Shown piece after piece: positions 6,212 through 16,000 of a stretch of 64,000 nucleotides of DNA (position 1 is the first letter of the stretch; each line of letters starts with the position of its first letter). The stretch comes from Gluconacetobacter sacchari. Lineage in GTDB: Bacteria; Pseudomonadota; Alphaproteobacteria; Acetobacterales; Acetobacteraceae. Location: positions 1-64,000 of the forward strand of contig NZ_JABEQJ010000004.1 in assembly GCF_014174255.1 (NCBI RefSeq), in the 5' to 3' direction. The notes below the pieces were generated by a model. The model was not told where the DNA came from and searched no databases. It saw nothing but the letters and a program-made list of their open reading frames with translations. The position numbers and the translations under genes are program-made.

Positions 6212-8743
6212 TCAATGCCCCCCGGCCGCCACGCGCTTCACCCATTGCGCCGCGAGCAGGTAGCCGGCCGTAATCCCTCCCATGCCCAGCAGCACGCCGG
6301 CTCCGGGCGCGGCGAAGCCGAACCAGCGGCCGGCAAGCGTAAAAGGCAGCGCCAGTGCCACGACCAGGGCACACAGGGCCGAGACCAGCAGCCACCGGTC
6401 GGGCGGCGTCCGCCAAGGCGCCCCGCGCGTGCGGATCAGGAAGACCACGAGGATCTGCGTGGCGATCGATTCCAGAAACCAGCCGGTGCGGAATTCTGGC
6501 GCCGCGACGTGAAAACCATCGAGCAGCACGACGAATGTCATGAAATCGAAGATAGAGGAAAGCGGCCCCATGATCCCGGCATAGCGGACGATCCCGCGCA
6601 TGCTCCAACGCTGGGGCCGGCCAAGGTCGGACGGATCGACGGTATCGAACGGAATGCCGATTTCCGACAGATCGTAGAGGAGATTGTTGAGCAGGATCTG
6701 CGTCGCCAGCAACGGCAGGAACGGCAGGAACAGCGACGCCATGGCCATCGAGAGCATGTTGCCGAAATTGGAGCTGGACCCCATGCGGACATATTTCAGG
6801 ATATTCGCGAAGGTCCGCCGCCCCTCGCCGACACCGTCGGCCACTACGTTCAGGTCCGGCGCCAGCAGGATCATGTCGGCCGCCGCCCGGGCGACCCCCG
6901 TCGCGCCGTCGACCGACAGCCCGACATCGGCGGTGCGTATCCCCGGCGCGTCGTTGACGCCGTCGCCCAGAAACCCCACGGTCTCGCCCCGGGCCTGCAA
7001 GGCGCGCACCACGCGCACCTTCTGGTCGGGCGTCAGGCGGCCGTACAGATCGACACCCTGCACGCGCGCGGCCAGGGCGTCGTCGTTCAGCATCTCCAGG
7101 TCCGGCCCGGCCAGGACGGCCGTTTCGGTCAATCCGACCAGGCCCGCGACCCGCGCAACCACCAGCGGATCGTCTCCCGACAGGATTTTCACGCGCACGC
7201 CGGCCGCCGCCAGCCGCTTCAAGGCGGCTGCGGCGCTCGCCTTCGGCGGATCGGCGAAGGTGCAGACCCCCTCGAAGATCAGGTCGGAATCGTCGCCGGG
7301 CTCCAGCGTGTCGACCTGGGCGGCACAGGGCTTCGTCGCGACCGCGACCGCGCGCAGCCCCTGGGCGGCAAGGCCGCGCAGCCGGGCCGCGATCGCGTCG
7401 CGGGCCGCGTCGTCGAGCATGATCGCCCCCGACCCGTCCCGTTGCCGGTCGCACACCGCCAGGATCGCTTCCGGCGCGCCCTTGCAGATCAGCAGGCGCT
7501 CCCCCTCCCGCGCCGCCAGGACCGAGCCCCGGCGCAGTTCATAATTGAAGCCGATCCGGCCTTGCGCGGTCCACCCCTCGGCGGCCTGGGGCGCGGCGGC
7601 GGCGAGCGCGCCGTCCATGGCGCCGCGATCGCCGGCAAGCGCGGCGCACAGGCCGGCCAGCATCGCGATATGCGGATCGTCCGCGCCCCTGGCATCGAGG
7701 CTGCCGGCCAGCACGATCTCGGCCGATGTCAGGGTGCCCGTCTTGTCGGTGCAGAGAACCGTCATGGCGCCGAGATCGTGGATCGCGGTCAGCCGCTTGA
7801 CGATCACCCGCTGCCTCGCCATCCGCACGGCACCGCGCGACAGGGTGACCGTGGTGATCATCGGCAGCAGTTCCGGCGTCAGCCCGACCGCGAGCGCCAC
7901 CGCGAACATCAGGGAGTCGATCAACGGCCGCCCGAACAGCAGGTTGACCGCCAGCACGGCCACGGACAGGACGCCGGCCGCGCGCGCGACGACCAGCCCA
8001 AGGGCGCGCAGATCGCGCTGGAACGGCGAGGGCGCGGCATCCTCGGCCAGCACGGACGCCACCGCGCCGAACAGGGTCTTGCCTCCGGTGGCCACCGCCA
8101 GGGCCGTCGCCTCCCCCGTTTGCACGATCGACCCGCGAAACAGCGCGTTGGTCGCCTCGGCGGGGGCGCGGGACGCAATGATGCCGGGATGTTTTTCCAC
8201 CGGATAGGGCTCGCCGGTCAGCGCCGCCTCGTCGGCGGTGAAGCTTGAAACGTCCAGAATCAGGGCATCGGCCGGAACCACGTCGCCGACCCGCACGCGA
8301 AAGACGTCGCCCGCTACGATGTCGGCGGTGGGAATATCGATGAACCGGCCATCGCGCCGGACCTCGGCCGTCAGCGCCACCGATTGCTTCAGCGCGTCGG
8401 CCGTCCGGGCCGCGCGGCCTTCCTGGATCGCATCGAGCGCGATCGACCCGACGATGATGGCGGCGATGATGCCCGCGCTGGTCGCATCGCCCATGGCCGC
8501 CGAGACGGCGGCGGCGAACAGCAGCAGCAGGATCAGCGGCTCCAGAACCCGCCGGGCGATGGCGACGGCCGGCGAGATCCGGCGCACCGGCCTGTCGGTA
8601 TTCGGGCCGTCGGCGGCCAGGCGCGCTGCCGCCTCATCCGCCGTCAGACCCTGCGCGCCGGACGCGAGGGCGGCGAACGTCGCATCGGGCGGCCGCATCC
8701 AGAAAGGCGTGGAAGATTTCGTGAAGCCGGCCGCGTTCTCCAT
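6212..8743 (-). CDS. mgtA: Magnesium-translocating P-type ATPase (MgtA/MgtB type)
   Basis: An 843-residue P3B-type pump that imports Mg2+ at the expense of ATP. Core motifs are present: LTGEPYPVEK (dephosphorylation loop), the phosphorylated Asp in CTDKTGTLT, GDGVNDAPGIRTADVG (hinge), and the M4 sequence GLTPELLPMI characteristic of the MgtA subgroup. The M5-M6 region contains NFGNMLSMAMASLFLPFLP and LNNLLYDLSEIGIPFD, again as in MgtA. The N-terminus lacks extra metal-binding Cys motifs, arguing against a heavy-metal pump. A strong AGGAGG precedes the ATG. It follows the aquaporin-like gene by 27 bases and is probably co-transcribed with it. No Mg2+ riboswitch leader is possible in that spacing. 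Confidence 0.92.
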   Translation of the reverse strand: MENAAGFTKSSTPFWMRPPDATFAALASGAQGLTADEAAARLAADGPNTDRPVRRISPAVAIARRVLEPLILLLLFAAAVSAAMGDATSAGIIAAIIVGSIALDAIQEGRAARTADALKQSVALTAEVRRDGRFIDIPTADIVAGDVFRVRVGDVVPADALILDVSSFTADEAALTGEPYPVEKHPGIIASRAPAEATNALFRGSIVQTGEATALAVATGGKTLFGAVASVLAEDAAPSPFQRDLRALGLVVARAAGVLSVAVLAVNLLFGRPLIDSLMFAVALAVGLTPELLPMITTVTLSRGAVRMARQRVIVKRLTAIHDLGAMTVLCTDKTGTLTSAEIVLAGSLDARGADDPHIAMLAGLCAALAGDRGAMDGALAAAAPQAAEGWTAQGRIGFNYELRRGSVLAAREGERLLICKGAPEAILAVCDRQRDGSGAIMLDDAARDAIAARLRGLAAQGLRAVAVATKPCAAQVDTLEPGDDSDLIFEGVCTFADPPKASAAAALKRLAAAGVRVKILSGDDPLVVARVAGLVGLTETAVLAGPDLEMLNDDALAARVQGVDLYGRLTPDQKVRVVRALQARGETVGFLGDGVNDAPGIRTADVGLSVDGATGVARAAADMILLAPDLNVVADGVGEGRRTFANILKYVRMGSSSNFGNMLSMAMASLFLPFLPLLATQILLNNLLYDLSEIGIPFDTVDPSDLGRPQRWSMRGIVRYAGIMGPLSSIFDFMTFVVLLDGFHVAAPEFRTGWFLESIATQILVVFLIRTRGAPWRTPPDRWLLVSALCALVVALALPFTLAGRWFGFAAPGAGVLLGMGGITAGYLLAAQWVKRVAAGGH

Positions 8744-8770
8744 CCCCCCTCCTGTTCCCGCCGCGCGGCT

Positions 8771-9676
8771 TTATGGCGCGGGCGTGCCCCGCCGCCGCCA
8801 CGGCAGCAGATACGGCGCGCGGCCATGATGGCCGAAATGGGCCACCCGCGCCTCGCGCAGTTCGATCGCTCCCAGAACGCCCAGCCGCACCAGCGCCACC
8901 ATCAGGGCCGCGCCGGCAAAAGGGGCCACGCCATAGATCCAGAAGCCGCGCCACTGGCCGGAGAACAGCGCCGGTCCCAGGCTGCGGGCCAGGTTGGTGC
9001 TGTCGCCCGACAGCCAGGCTTCGAACGGATTCAGCAGGAAGAACAGCGGGCCGGCCACCAGCGGCGTCATCCAGCGCAGGCGGGCGGTCCCGCCCGTGAA
9101 CAGCAGGCTGCCGATCAGCAGCGCGGTGGTGCAGATCTCACCCGCGAACGCCCAGCTCAGCGGCACCAGATCCGAGGGCAGGGTGGCGGAGAAGTGGGTG
9201 ACGCGCGCCCACGCCGCCCAGCGCGGCCAGGTCAGGCCCGCCAGCGCCACCAGGCCGGTGCCGAGCACGGCGCCCGCCAATTGGGCCGCGACGTAGCCCA
9301 GCATGTCCCGCCAGGCCAGGCGCCCCATCAGGGTAAAAGCCAGGGTCACCGACGGGCTGACATGCCCGCCGCTGACCCGGCCGAAGGGCGAAAGCGCCGC
9401 GAGCGTCCCGCCCAGGCCGAAGAACAGTCCCTGCAAGGCGACCTGCAACGCGGGATGGGCCGCCAGCACCCGCCCCACCGGGCTGCCGGCCGCGCCCAGC
9501 AGGATGTTGGTGGCGACGCCGAAGACCATCAGCAGCGCGGTGCCCGCGCATTCGCAGGCATAAAGACGGGGATGGATCAGCCAGTCGGGATGCGGCTCGC
9601 CCGCCAGCGGCCGGTCATGCGGACGGGGATAGCGCGACGCCGGATCGGCCGCCGGGGAGGAAGCCGTCCCGGACAC
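8771..9676 (-). CDS. MIP/aquaporin-family channel with altered NPA motifs
   Basis: About 301 residues from a GTG start two bases after the VOC stop codon; no in-frame ATG precedes the first helix. Six hydrophobic segments and the internal pseudo-repeat are those of the major intrinsic protein family. The two signature loops are unusual: SGGHVSPSVTLAF replaces the usual GGHxNPAVT, so NPA becomes SPS, and DSTNLARSLGPALF replaces NPARSxGPA, so NPA becomes NLA. The conserved Arg of the selectivity filter (LAR) remains. The protein has about 40 extra N-terminal residues and a basic C-terminus. What it conducts cannot be told from sequence. It sits between a VOC gene and mgtA in a tight same-strand group. 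Confidence 0.8.
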   Translation of the reverse strand: MSGTASSPAADPASRYPRPHDRPLAGEPHPDWLIHPRLYACECAGTALLMVFGVATNILLGAAGSPVGRVLAAHPALQVALQGLFFGLGGTLAALSPFGRVSGGHVSPSVTLAFTLMGRLAWRDMLGYVAAQLAGAVLGTGLVALAGLTWPRWAAWARVTHFSATLPSDLVPLSWAFAGEICTTALLIGSLLFTGGTARLRWMTPLVAGPLFFLLNPFEAWLSGDSTNLARSLGPALFSGQWRGFWIYGVAPFAGAALMVALVRLGVLGAIELREARVAHFGHHGRAPYLLPWRRRGTPAP

Positions 9677-9678
9677 GA

Positions 9679-10071
9679 TCAGCCCTGGTATGAGGCGATC
9701 TCGACCAGATTGCCGTCGGGATCTTCGCAATAGACCGAGGTGACGGGCCCCAGCGCGCCCAGCCGCGCCACCGGCCCGTCGGTGACGCGAACGCCGCATC
9801 CTTCCAGATGCTCGACCACATCGCCGCTGGAGACGGCGGTGATGAAGCACAGGTCGTTGGTGCCGGGCAGCGCGTCGGTGGCCGTGGCCCAGCCCTCCGC
9901 CCCATGGGGGCGGAGATTGAGCTTCTGGCCGCCGAATTTCAGCGCCGTGCGGTTGTTGCGCCCATACTCCTCCCGCTCCATGCCGAGGACCCGCTGATAC
10001 CAGGACGCCGAGACCTCCAGGTCGCGGACGGTGATGACGACATGGTCCAGCCGATCGACGGTAAAGCGCAT
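9679..10071 (-). CDS. VOC-family (glyoxalase/dioxygenase fold) protein
   Basis: A 130-residue single vicinal-oxygen-chelate domain made of two beta-alpha-beta-beta-beta modules. The likely metal ligands are His in LDHVVITVRDLE and Glu in DPDGNLVEIASY, with a second-module His-equivalent not obvious. Family members include lactoylglutathione lyases, fosfomycin-type thiol transferases and dioxygenases, so no substrate is proposed. AAGGAG lies 11 bases before the ATG. Its stop codon is separated by only two bases from the GTG of the aquaporin-like gene, which implies translational coupling. Confidence 0.85.
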   Translation of the reverse strand: MRFTVDRLDHVVITVRDLEVSASWYQRVLGMEREEYGRNNRTALKFGGQKLNLRPHGAEGWATATDALPGTNDLCFITAVSSGDVVEHLEGCGVRVTDGPVARLGALGPVTSVYCEDPDGNLVEIASYQG

Positions 10072-10124
10072 GGAACGGGGATCTCCTTATAGACGGAAGC
10101 CGAGCGGGCGCGGCGCCCCCGGGC

Positions 10125-11789
10125 TCAGCCCGTCAGACCTTCATAGAAATCATTGCCCTTGTCGTCGATGACGATAAAGGCCGGGAAATTCTCGACCTCG
10201 ATCTTCCACACCGCTTCCATGCCCAGTTCCGGATATTCCAGGACCTCGACCTTGCGGATGCAGTCCTTGGCCAGCCGCGCCGCCGGGCCGCCGACCGAAC
10301 CGAGATAGAAGCCGCCATATTTATGGCACGCCTCGCGCACCGCCTTCGACCGGTTGCCCTTGGCCAGCATCACGAACGAGCCGCCGGCAGCCTGGAGCAT
10401 ATCGACATAGCTGTCCATGCGCCCGGCGGTGGTGGGGCCGAACGAGCCGGTGGGCAGCCCGTCGGGCGTCTTGGCCGGCCCGGCGTAATAGACCGGATGG
10501 TCCTTCAGATAGTGCGGCAGGCCCTCGCCGCGTTCCAGCCGCTCGCGGAACTTGGCGTGGGCGATGTCGCGCGCCACGACCATGGTGCCGGTCAGCGACA
10601 GCCGGGTCTTGACCGGGTACTGCGACAATTGCGCGCGGATCTCGGTCATCGGCCTGTCGAGGTCGACCTGCACTTCCTCGCCGCCCAGATGCTCGTCGGT
10701 CGTCTCGGGCAGGAAGCGCGCGGGATCGGCTTCGAGCTGTTCCAGGAAAAATCCGTCGGCCGTGACGCGCGCCTTGATCTGCCGGTCGGCTGAGCACGAT
10801 ACGCCGATGCCCACCGGCAGCGACGCGCCATGGCGCGGCAGGCGCACCACGCGCACGTCATGGCAGAAATACTTGCCGCCGAACTGCGCGCCGATTCCCA
10901 GCCCCTGCGTCAGCTTCAGGATTTCCTGTTCCATCTCCAGGTCGCGGAAGGCGTGGCCCTGCGGGCTGCCCTGCGTCGGCAGGGTGTCCAGCCACTTGGT
11001 GGAGGCCAGCTTGACCGTCTCCAGCGTCTGCTCGGCCGACATGCCGCCGATCACCACGGCCAGATGGTAGGGCGGGCAGGCCGAGGTGCCCAGCGTGCGC
11101 ACCTTGACGTCCAGCCATTTCAGCAGGTTTTCCTTGCTGGATAGCAGGGCGCGGGTTTCCTGGAACAGGAAGGTCTTGTTGGCCGAACCGCCGCCCTTGG
11201 CGACGAACATCAGGTCCATCTGCTCGGCATGATAGTCGCCCGGCGTGGCCGAGATATGGAACTGCACCGGCAGGTTGGTGCCGGTATTCACTTCCTCGAA
11301 CATCGACAGCGGCGCCATCTGCGAATAACGCAGGCTGGTGCGGGTGTAGGTGTCGTAGACGCCGCGCGAGAACGCTTCCTCCTCGTTGCCGTCCACCCAC
11401 ACGCGCTGGCCCTTCTTGCCGTAGACGATGGCGGTGCCGGTATCCTGGCACATCGGCAGCACGCCGCCGGCGGCGATGCAGGCATTCTTCAGCAGGTCCA
11501 GCGCCACGAAGCGATCATTGTCCGACGCCTCGGGGTCTTTCAGGATCCTGGCGAGCTGCGCCAGATGGCCGGGGCGCAGCAGGTGCGCGATCTCGTGGAA
11601 GGCGCGGGCGGCGAGTTCGGCCAGCGCGTCGGGCTTGACGTGCAGCACCGTGCGGCCGTCGCACACCGTGGTGTGGACCCCTTCGATCTCCAGCCGCCGA
11701 TAGGGCGTGTCGTCGTCGTGAAGTGGAAAGAGCGGGCCGTATACGAACGGTTTCAATGGAGGCTTGGGGGGGGTGGATGAGGCGTTCAA
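10125..11789 (-). CDS. fumA: Class I fumarate hydratase
   Basis: A 554-residue iron-sulfur fumarase of the FumA/FumB type that interconverts fumarate and malate in the TCA cycle. The N-terminal and C-terminal domains are fused, as in E. coli (548 residues). Cys residues in [33 protein letters not shown] and [12 protein letters not shown] fit the three ligands of the [4Fe-4S] cluster. The C-terminal domain has [15 protein letters not shown] and [20 protein letters not shown]. The start is best placed at TTG (11787-11789), because GAGGGAG lies eight bases upstream; no ATG is available near this point. It lies 103 bases downstream of sspB. Confidence 0.93.
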   Translation of the reverse strand: MNASSTPPKPPLKPFVYGPLFPLHDDDTPYRRLEIEGVHTTVCDGRTVLHVKPDALAELAARAFHEIAHLLRPGHLAQLARILKDPEASDNDRFVALDLLKNACIAAGGVLPMCQDTGTAIVYGKKGQRVWVDGNEEEAFSRGVYDTYTRTSLRYSQMAPLSMFEEVNTGTNLPVQFHISATPGDYHAEQMDLMFVAKGGGSANKTFLFQETRALLSSKENLLKWLDVKVRTLGTSACPPYHLAVVIGGMSAEQTLETVKLASTKWLDTLPTQGSPQGHAFRDLEMEQEILKLTQGLGIGAQFGGKYFCHDVRVVRLPRHGASLPVGIGVSCSADRQIKARVTADGFFLEQLEADPARFLPETTDEHLGGEEVQVDLDRPMTEIRAQLSQYPVKTRLSLTGTMVVARDIAHAKFRERLERGEGLPHYLKDHPVYYAGPAKTPDGLPTGSFGPTTAGRMDSYVDMLQAAGGSFVMLAKGNRSKAVREACHKYGGFYLGSVGGPAARLAKDCIRKVEVLEYPELGMEAVWKIEVENFPAFIVIDDKGNDFYEGLTG

Positions 11790-11892
11790 TGGATGATCTC
11801 CCTCTGTGTGCCTGTCTCCCCCGGATTGGTTCCGGGTGGTGGCGATGCACGGAGAGCCCGGCCGCATCCGGGCCCCCCGGATGGTGTCGGGT

Positions 11893-12447
11893 TCAGCCCG
11901 GACCGGATCCCTTCTTCCGGAAGGCGGCCAGGCTGACCACTTGTGGCGAGGCCGGCGCACCCTCGGCGGGCGCCTCCGCGGCCTCGTCGGCCTGGGCCGC
12001 GGGCTCGGCGGCGACGGGCGCCGCGTCCTCCTCGGCCGCCGGCTCGGGCGGGGTGAAGCGCAGCGCGAGCCGGACGTGCGGGTCGGCGAAGGCGGTCACG
12101 GCGTCGGCGGGAATGACCAGGATCGATCCCACGCCGCCGAAGGACAGGCCGACCGAAATGGTCCCCGTGTCCTCATCCACCTTCAGGTCCCAGAACTGAT
12201 GCTGGAGCACGATGGTGATCTCGTGCGGATACTGGGCGCGCAGCCGGCTGGGCATGACCACGCCCGGCCAGTCGGTGCGATAGGTAAGATAGAAATGATG
12301 CCCCTCGGGCAGCCCTTCGCGACCCACATGCTCCAGCGCGCGCAGCATCACCGCGCGATACGCGTCCTCGATCCAGGACTCGTAGGGCAGAAGGCTTTCG
12401 GGGATCATGGCGTCGAAACCGTTTTCCTCGTCGCGTTCGTCGGACAT
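11893..12447 (-). CDS. sspB: ClpXP adaptor SspB, alphaproteobacterial type
   Basis: A 184-residue adaptor that tethers ssrA-tagged proteins to ClpXP. The folded domain (residues about 12-120) carries the family blocks [36 protein letters not shown] and [18 protein letters not shown]. It is followed by an Ala/Glu-rich linker and a short C-terminal motif ([11 protein letters not shown]) that matches the ClpX-binding tail of the family. The start is ATG at 12447, with GGAG eight bases upstream; upstream ATGs lack a site. It lies immediately downstream of ssrA on the same strand, so the tagging RNA and the adaptor for its products are adjacent. Confidence 0.92.
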   Translation of the reverse strand: MSDERDEENGFDAMIPESLLPYESWIEDAYRAVMLRALEHVGREGLPEGHHFYLTYRTDWPGVVMPSRLRAQYPHEITIVLQHQFWDLKVDEDTGTISVGLSFGGVGSILVIPADAVTAFADPHVRLALRFTPPEPAAEEDAAPVAAEPAAQADEAAEAPAEGAPASPQVVSLAAFRKKGSGPG

Positions 12448-12625
12448 GCGGGATACTCCGTACCGTCCGGCCGCTCCACGGGGAGCCGGCCGGGCCATGA
12501 TGGCCGTGTGGGTCGCGCCACGCCCTGCCACAGCATTCAGCCATGCGTCAAACCGCATGGCGGCACAAGAGCCGCCATAGCAGGTCAGACATCACAACCA
12601 GAGGAATAATGCCATGATCGGGCGA

Positions 12626-12930
12626 GGAAGTGGGAGGGCTTCTGTTGCCCGGTGCCCTCCCGAACCGCGCTTGTCACTTATGCAGCGACAGCGAGCACCT
12701 CAGAGTTATCGTTGGCACTTGTAAGTTAGCCCGATAACGGCGGTACAATGCCGGGCAAAAGGCAGGTCTTTACCATGCGTGTCGAGCCTGTTTCGTCCCC
12801 ATGCTCTCCTGCCCCGAAGGGTCATGGCGGAGAGATGACCTGGTGGAGACGCCGGGTACTGCCCCCGGGTCCACTACACTTATTCCACGTGCCGTTTATC
12901 GCCATAGCCAAGGAGCAAGCCCCTCCGGCA
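12626..12930 (-). ncRNA. ssrA: tmRNA, two-piece (circularly permuted) form
   Basis: On the minus strand, the acceptor piece comes first and ends CGTCTCCACCA at 12841, with the T-arm CCGGGGGCAGTACCCGG just before it. A 40-base intervening segment (12801-12840) follows. The coding piece starts GGGGACGAAACAGGCTCGAC at 12800. GGGGACG pairs with CGTCTCC to give the full seven-pair acceptor stem. The tag frame at 12716-12678 reads ANDNSEVLAVAA then TAA, ending in the LAVAA seen by ClpX. A strong hairpin at 12632-12661 closes the coding piece. Permuted two-piece ssrA is characteristic of Alphaproteobacteria. The outer ends are approximate. Two short hairpins at 12541-12576 lie between this gene and sspB. 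Confidence 0.95.
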
Positions 12931-12936
12931 CCGGCA

Positions 12937-12965
12937 GATATAGGCAACGCGCACCCGTCTGGCAA
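12937..12965 (-). promoter_or_regulatory. Promoter of ssrA
   Basis: On the minus strand, TTGCCA (12960-12965) and TATATC (12937-12942) are separated by 17 bases, a near-ideal sigma-70 arrangement. Transcription would begin near 12930, just ahead of the acceptor piece. It lies inside the upstream region of the plus-strand macroglobulin gene, so the two transcription units diverge and overlap here. Confidence 0.75.
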
Positions 12966-13049
12966 GACGCACGCGCGGATGGCGGCGCGCGGGGAAACCT
13001 GTTCTTATCGGCGCCGAGACTGCCACCACCCGCTCATCCAAGGTCCGTC

Positions 13050-16000
13050 ATGCCCGGTCTGTTTTCGCGCGCGCGTCCTGCCTGTCTCTGCCTTGCCGCG
13101 ATCGCGCTGGCCCAGCCCCGGGCCGTCGCGGCCGACACGCCCCCGCCGCCCCTGCATTTCGACCGCGCGACACTGGACGCGACGGGCGAGACCCCGGAAA
13201 TCTGCCTGCATTTCGACCAGCCGCTGAAAAGGCAGGACAACGCCGCCCTGGCGGCGGCGATCCATCTCGCGCCCGACGCGCGGCCGGCGGTCAGGGTCGA
13301 GGACCGGATGCTCTGCCTGGGCGGCCTCGCCTTCGACCAGCGCTATCAGGTGACGATCGGCACGGCCATCCTGTCGGCGGCCGGCGGCCATCTGGCCGCG
13401 CCGGTCACCCTGGCGGCCAGTTTCGGCAACCGCCCGGCGCATGTCGCCATCGCGGGCAACGGCTTCATCCTGCCCGGCCACGCGACGGCTGGCGTGACCG
13501 TCCAGAGCGTGAATGTCCACGCGGTGCGGCTCCATGTCTTCCGCATGCAGCCGCATATGCGCTTTCCCGGCACCGGACAGGATGGCGGCGTCACGCCGGA
13601 CCTCAGCCAGACCACCATGGAATCCTGGACGTTCCGCAGCCTGCTGGGCCAGGACCTCAGCGAGGTCTGGCACGGCACGATGGCCGTCGACGGCGCGGCC
13701 AACCGCACGGCCGAAACGGCCTTTCCACTGGCCGACATCGTGGACCGCAGGCAGCCCGGCCTCTATCTGGTCACCGCCGAGGACGCGGCCGTCGCCCCCG
13801 CGTCCAGCCCGGTCGAAGCCGCCCTGCGCGCGGCGCGCGGCCACGCGGACCAGCCGGGCGGCGACCTGACCGGGTCGCGCGAGTTCGCGACCCACTGGGT
13901 CGATCTGAGCGACCTGGGCCTGACCATGCTGAGGGGCGAAGACGGGCTGACGGTCGGCGTCCGCTCCCTGGCCAGCAGCCTGCCGGTCGCGGGGGCCACG
14001 CTGACCCTGCGCGGGCGCGACGGCGGCATCCTGGGCACGGTTCATACCGACAGGGCCGGCGCGGCCCGTTTCGCGGCCCCGCTGCTGCGCGGACGCGCCG
14101 CGCACGAACCCGTCCTGCTGATCGCCGAACAGGATGACGATATCGGCTTCCTGCGCCTGGACCGGCAATGGTTCGATTTTTCCGAGCATGGCGCCGCCGG
14201 CTCGGGCGAACGTCACCACTCCGCCGTTGCCGACGGCCTCGTCCGCGCGCTGGTCCAGCCCGATCGCGGCCTCTACCGGCCCGGCGAGATCGTCCGCCTG
14301 CTGGTGCTGATGCGCGATCGCGCCGGCAGGGCCGCCGGCGGCCTCCGCCCGAGCCTCATCCTCCGCCGCCCGGACATGACGCGGGACCGCGTCCTGCCGC
14401 TGGCCGCCGACCAGGCCGGCGGCTACGCCGTTGCCCTGCCCCTCGACGCGACGGCGCCACTGGGACAATGGCGGGCGGAGATCCGCCTCGACCCGACCAT
14501 GCCGCCGCTGGGCAGCGCCGGGTTCGCGGTCCGCGATTTCGTGCCGCAGGTCATTGCCGCCGATTTCAGCGCGCCATCCGCCGTCAGCCCCGGACAGACG
14601 ATCACCGTCGACGCCACGGTCCGCTTCCTCTACGGCGCGCCGGGCGCCGGGCTGAGAAGCGACAGCCATTACCGCGTCATCCCCGCCCCCGACCCGGTCG
14701 CGGATTATCGGGGCTGGTCGTTCGGCCTGGAAAACGAGGACATGGCCCCGATCGGCGGCGATATCGACGCCCCGCCGGCCGGGCCCGACGGCCATGCGCG
14801 GCTGGCCTTCACGCCCGATATCCCACCGGGGCTGACGCGGCCGCTGGCCGTGGCGCTGGATGCCGGGTTTCTCGACCCGCTGGGGCAGCGCGTCGGCCAG
14901 CAGCGCCTGATCGCCATCCGGCGCACGGCACCGCTGATCGGCCTGCATGTCGCGGCGCGCGGGTCCGACAGCGGGCAGTCGGGACCGGTGCCCGTCGATA
15001 TCGCCCTGCTCTCGCCCGACGACCGCCCGGTGCCGGCCGCGGCCCTCCACTGGACCGTCTCGCGCCTCAACCGGATCTATGACTGGTCGCATGACGGGGG
15101 AAATGGCTGGACCTTCACCAGCCACGTCATCGACGTGCCCATGCGCGCGGGCGATGTCACGACCGACGGCCACGGACGCGCCCGCGTCTCCCCAGTGCTC
15201 GACTGGGGCGAGTACCGCCTGACGGCGAACGACCCGGCCAGCGGCGCGGCCACATCCGTCCGCTTCACGGTCGGCTGGGCCGCCCGGGCCGAGGATGAGG
15301 GCGCGCCCGACCGACTGGTGCTGAGCGTGCGCGACGCCCATGTCGCGCCCGGCGCCGGCACCGTCCTGCATATCGGCGGCGGCATCGCGGGGCAGGCGCT
15401 GGTCACGCTGGCGACCGACCATGTCCTGTCCATGCAGACCGTCGACGTGCCGAAAGAGGGCCTGTCGGTTCCGCTGACGGCCACCCCGGACTGGCAGTCC
15501 GGGGTCTATGCGCTGGTCACGCTCTACCGTCCGCTCGCCGGCCCGGCCGCCACGTCGATGCGCCCGCACGACCCGGTGCGGGCGGTCGGCCTGGCCTGGA
15601 TCGGCGTCGACCAGGAGAAGCACCGCCTCGCCGTGACGCTCGACGCCCCGCGGACGGTCGAACCGCGTCGCAGGCTGACCGTCCCGGTCACGATCCATGG
15701 CGCCGGCGGGGCCCCGGCGGGGGCGGTGCGCGTCGTGGTCGCAGCGGTGGACCAGGGCATCCTGAACCTGACGCATTTCCGGCCGCTGGACATGTTCGAC
15801 ATGCTGTTCGGCCAACAGCGGCTGGGGCTGGACATGCTCGACAATTACGGCGCGCTGCTGCTGGGCGACGCGAAGGCGGGGCACATCCGTTCGGGCGGGG
15901 ACGCATCCGGCGACGAGGAGGGGGAGAGCGGCCCGCCGATCCGGAGGCGCGCCAGCGTGGCCCTGTTCGACGGCCCGGTCTCGCTGGACGCGTCCGGCCA

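Noticed and set aside
12801-13049. Upstream extension of the macroglobulin start
   Set aside because: The extension is antisense to the tmRNA acceptor piece and promoter and lies before a normal signal peptide starting at 13050.
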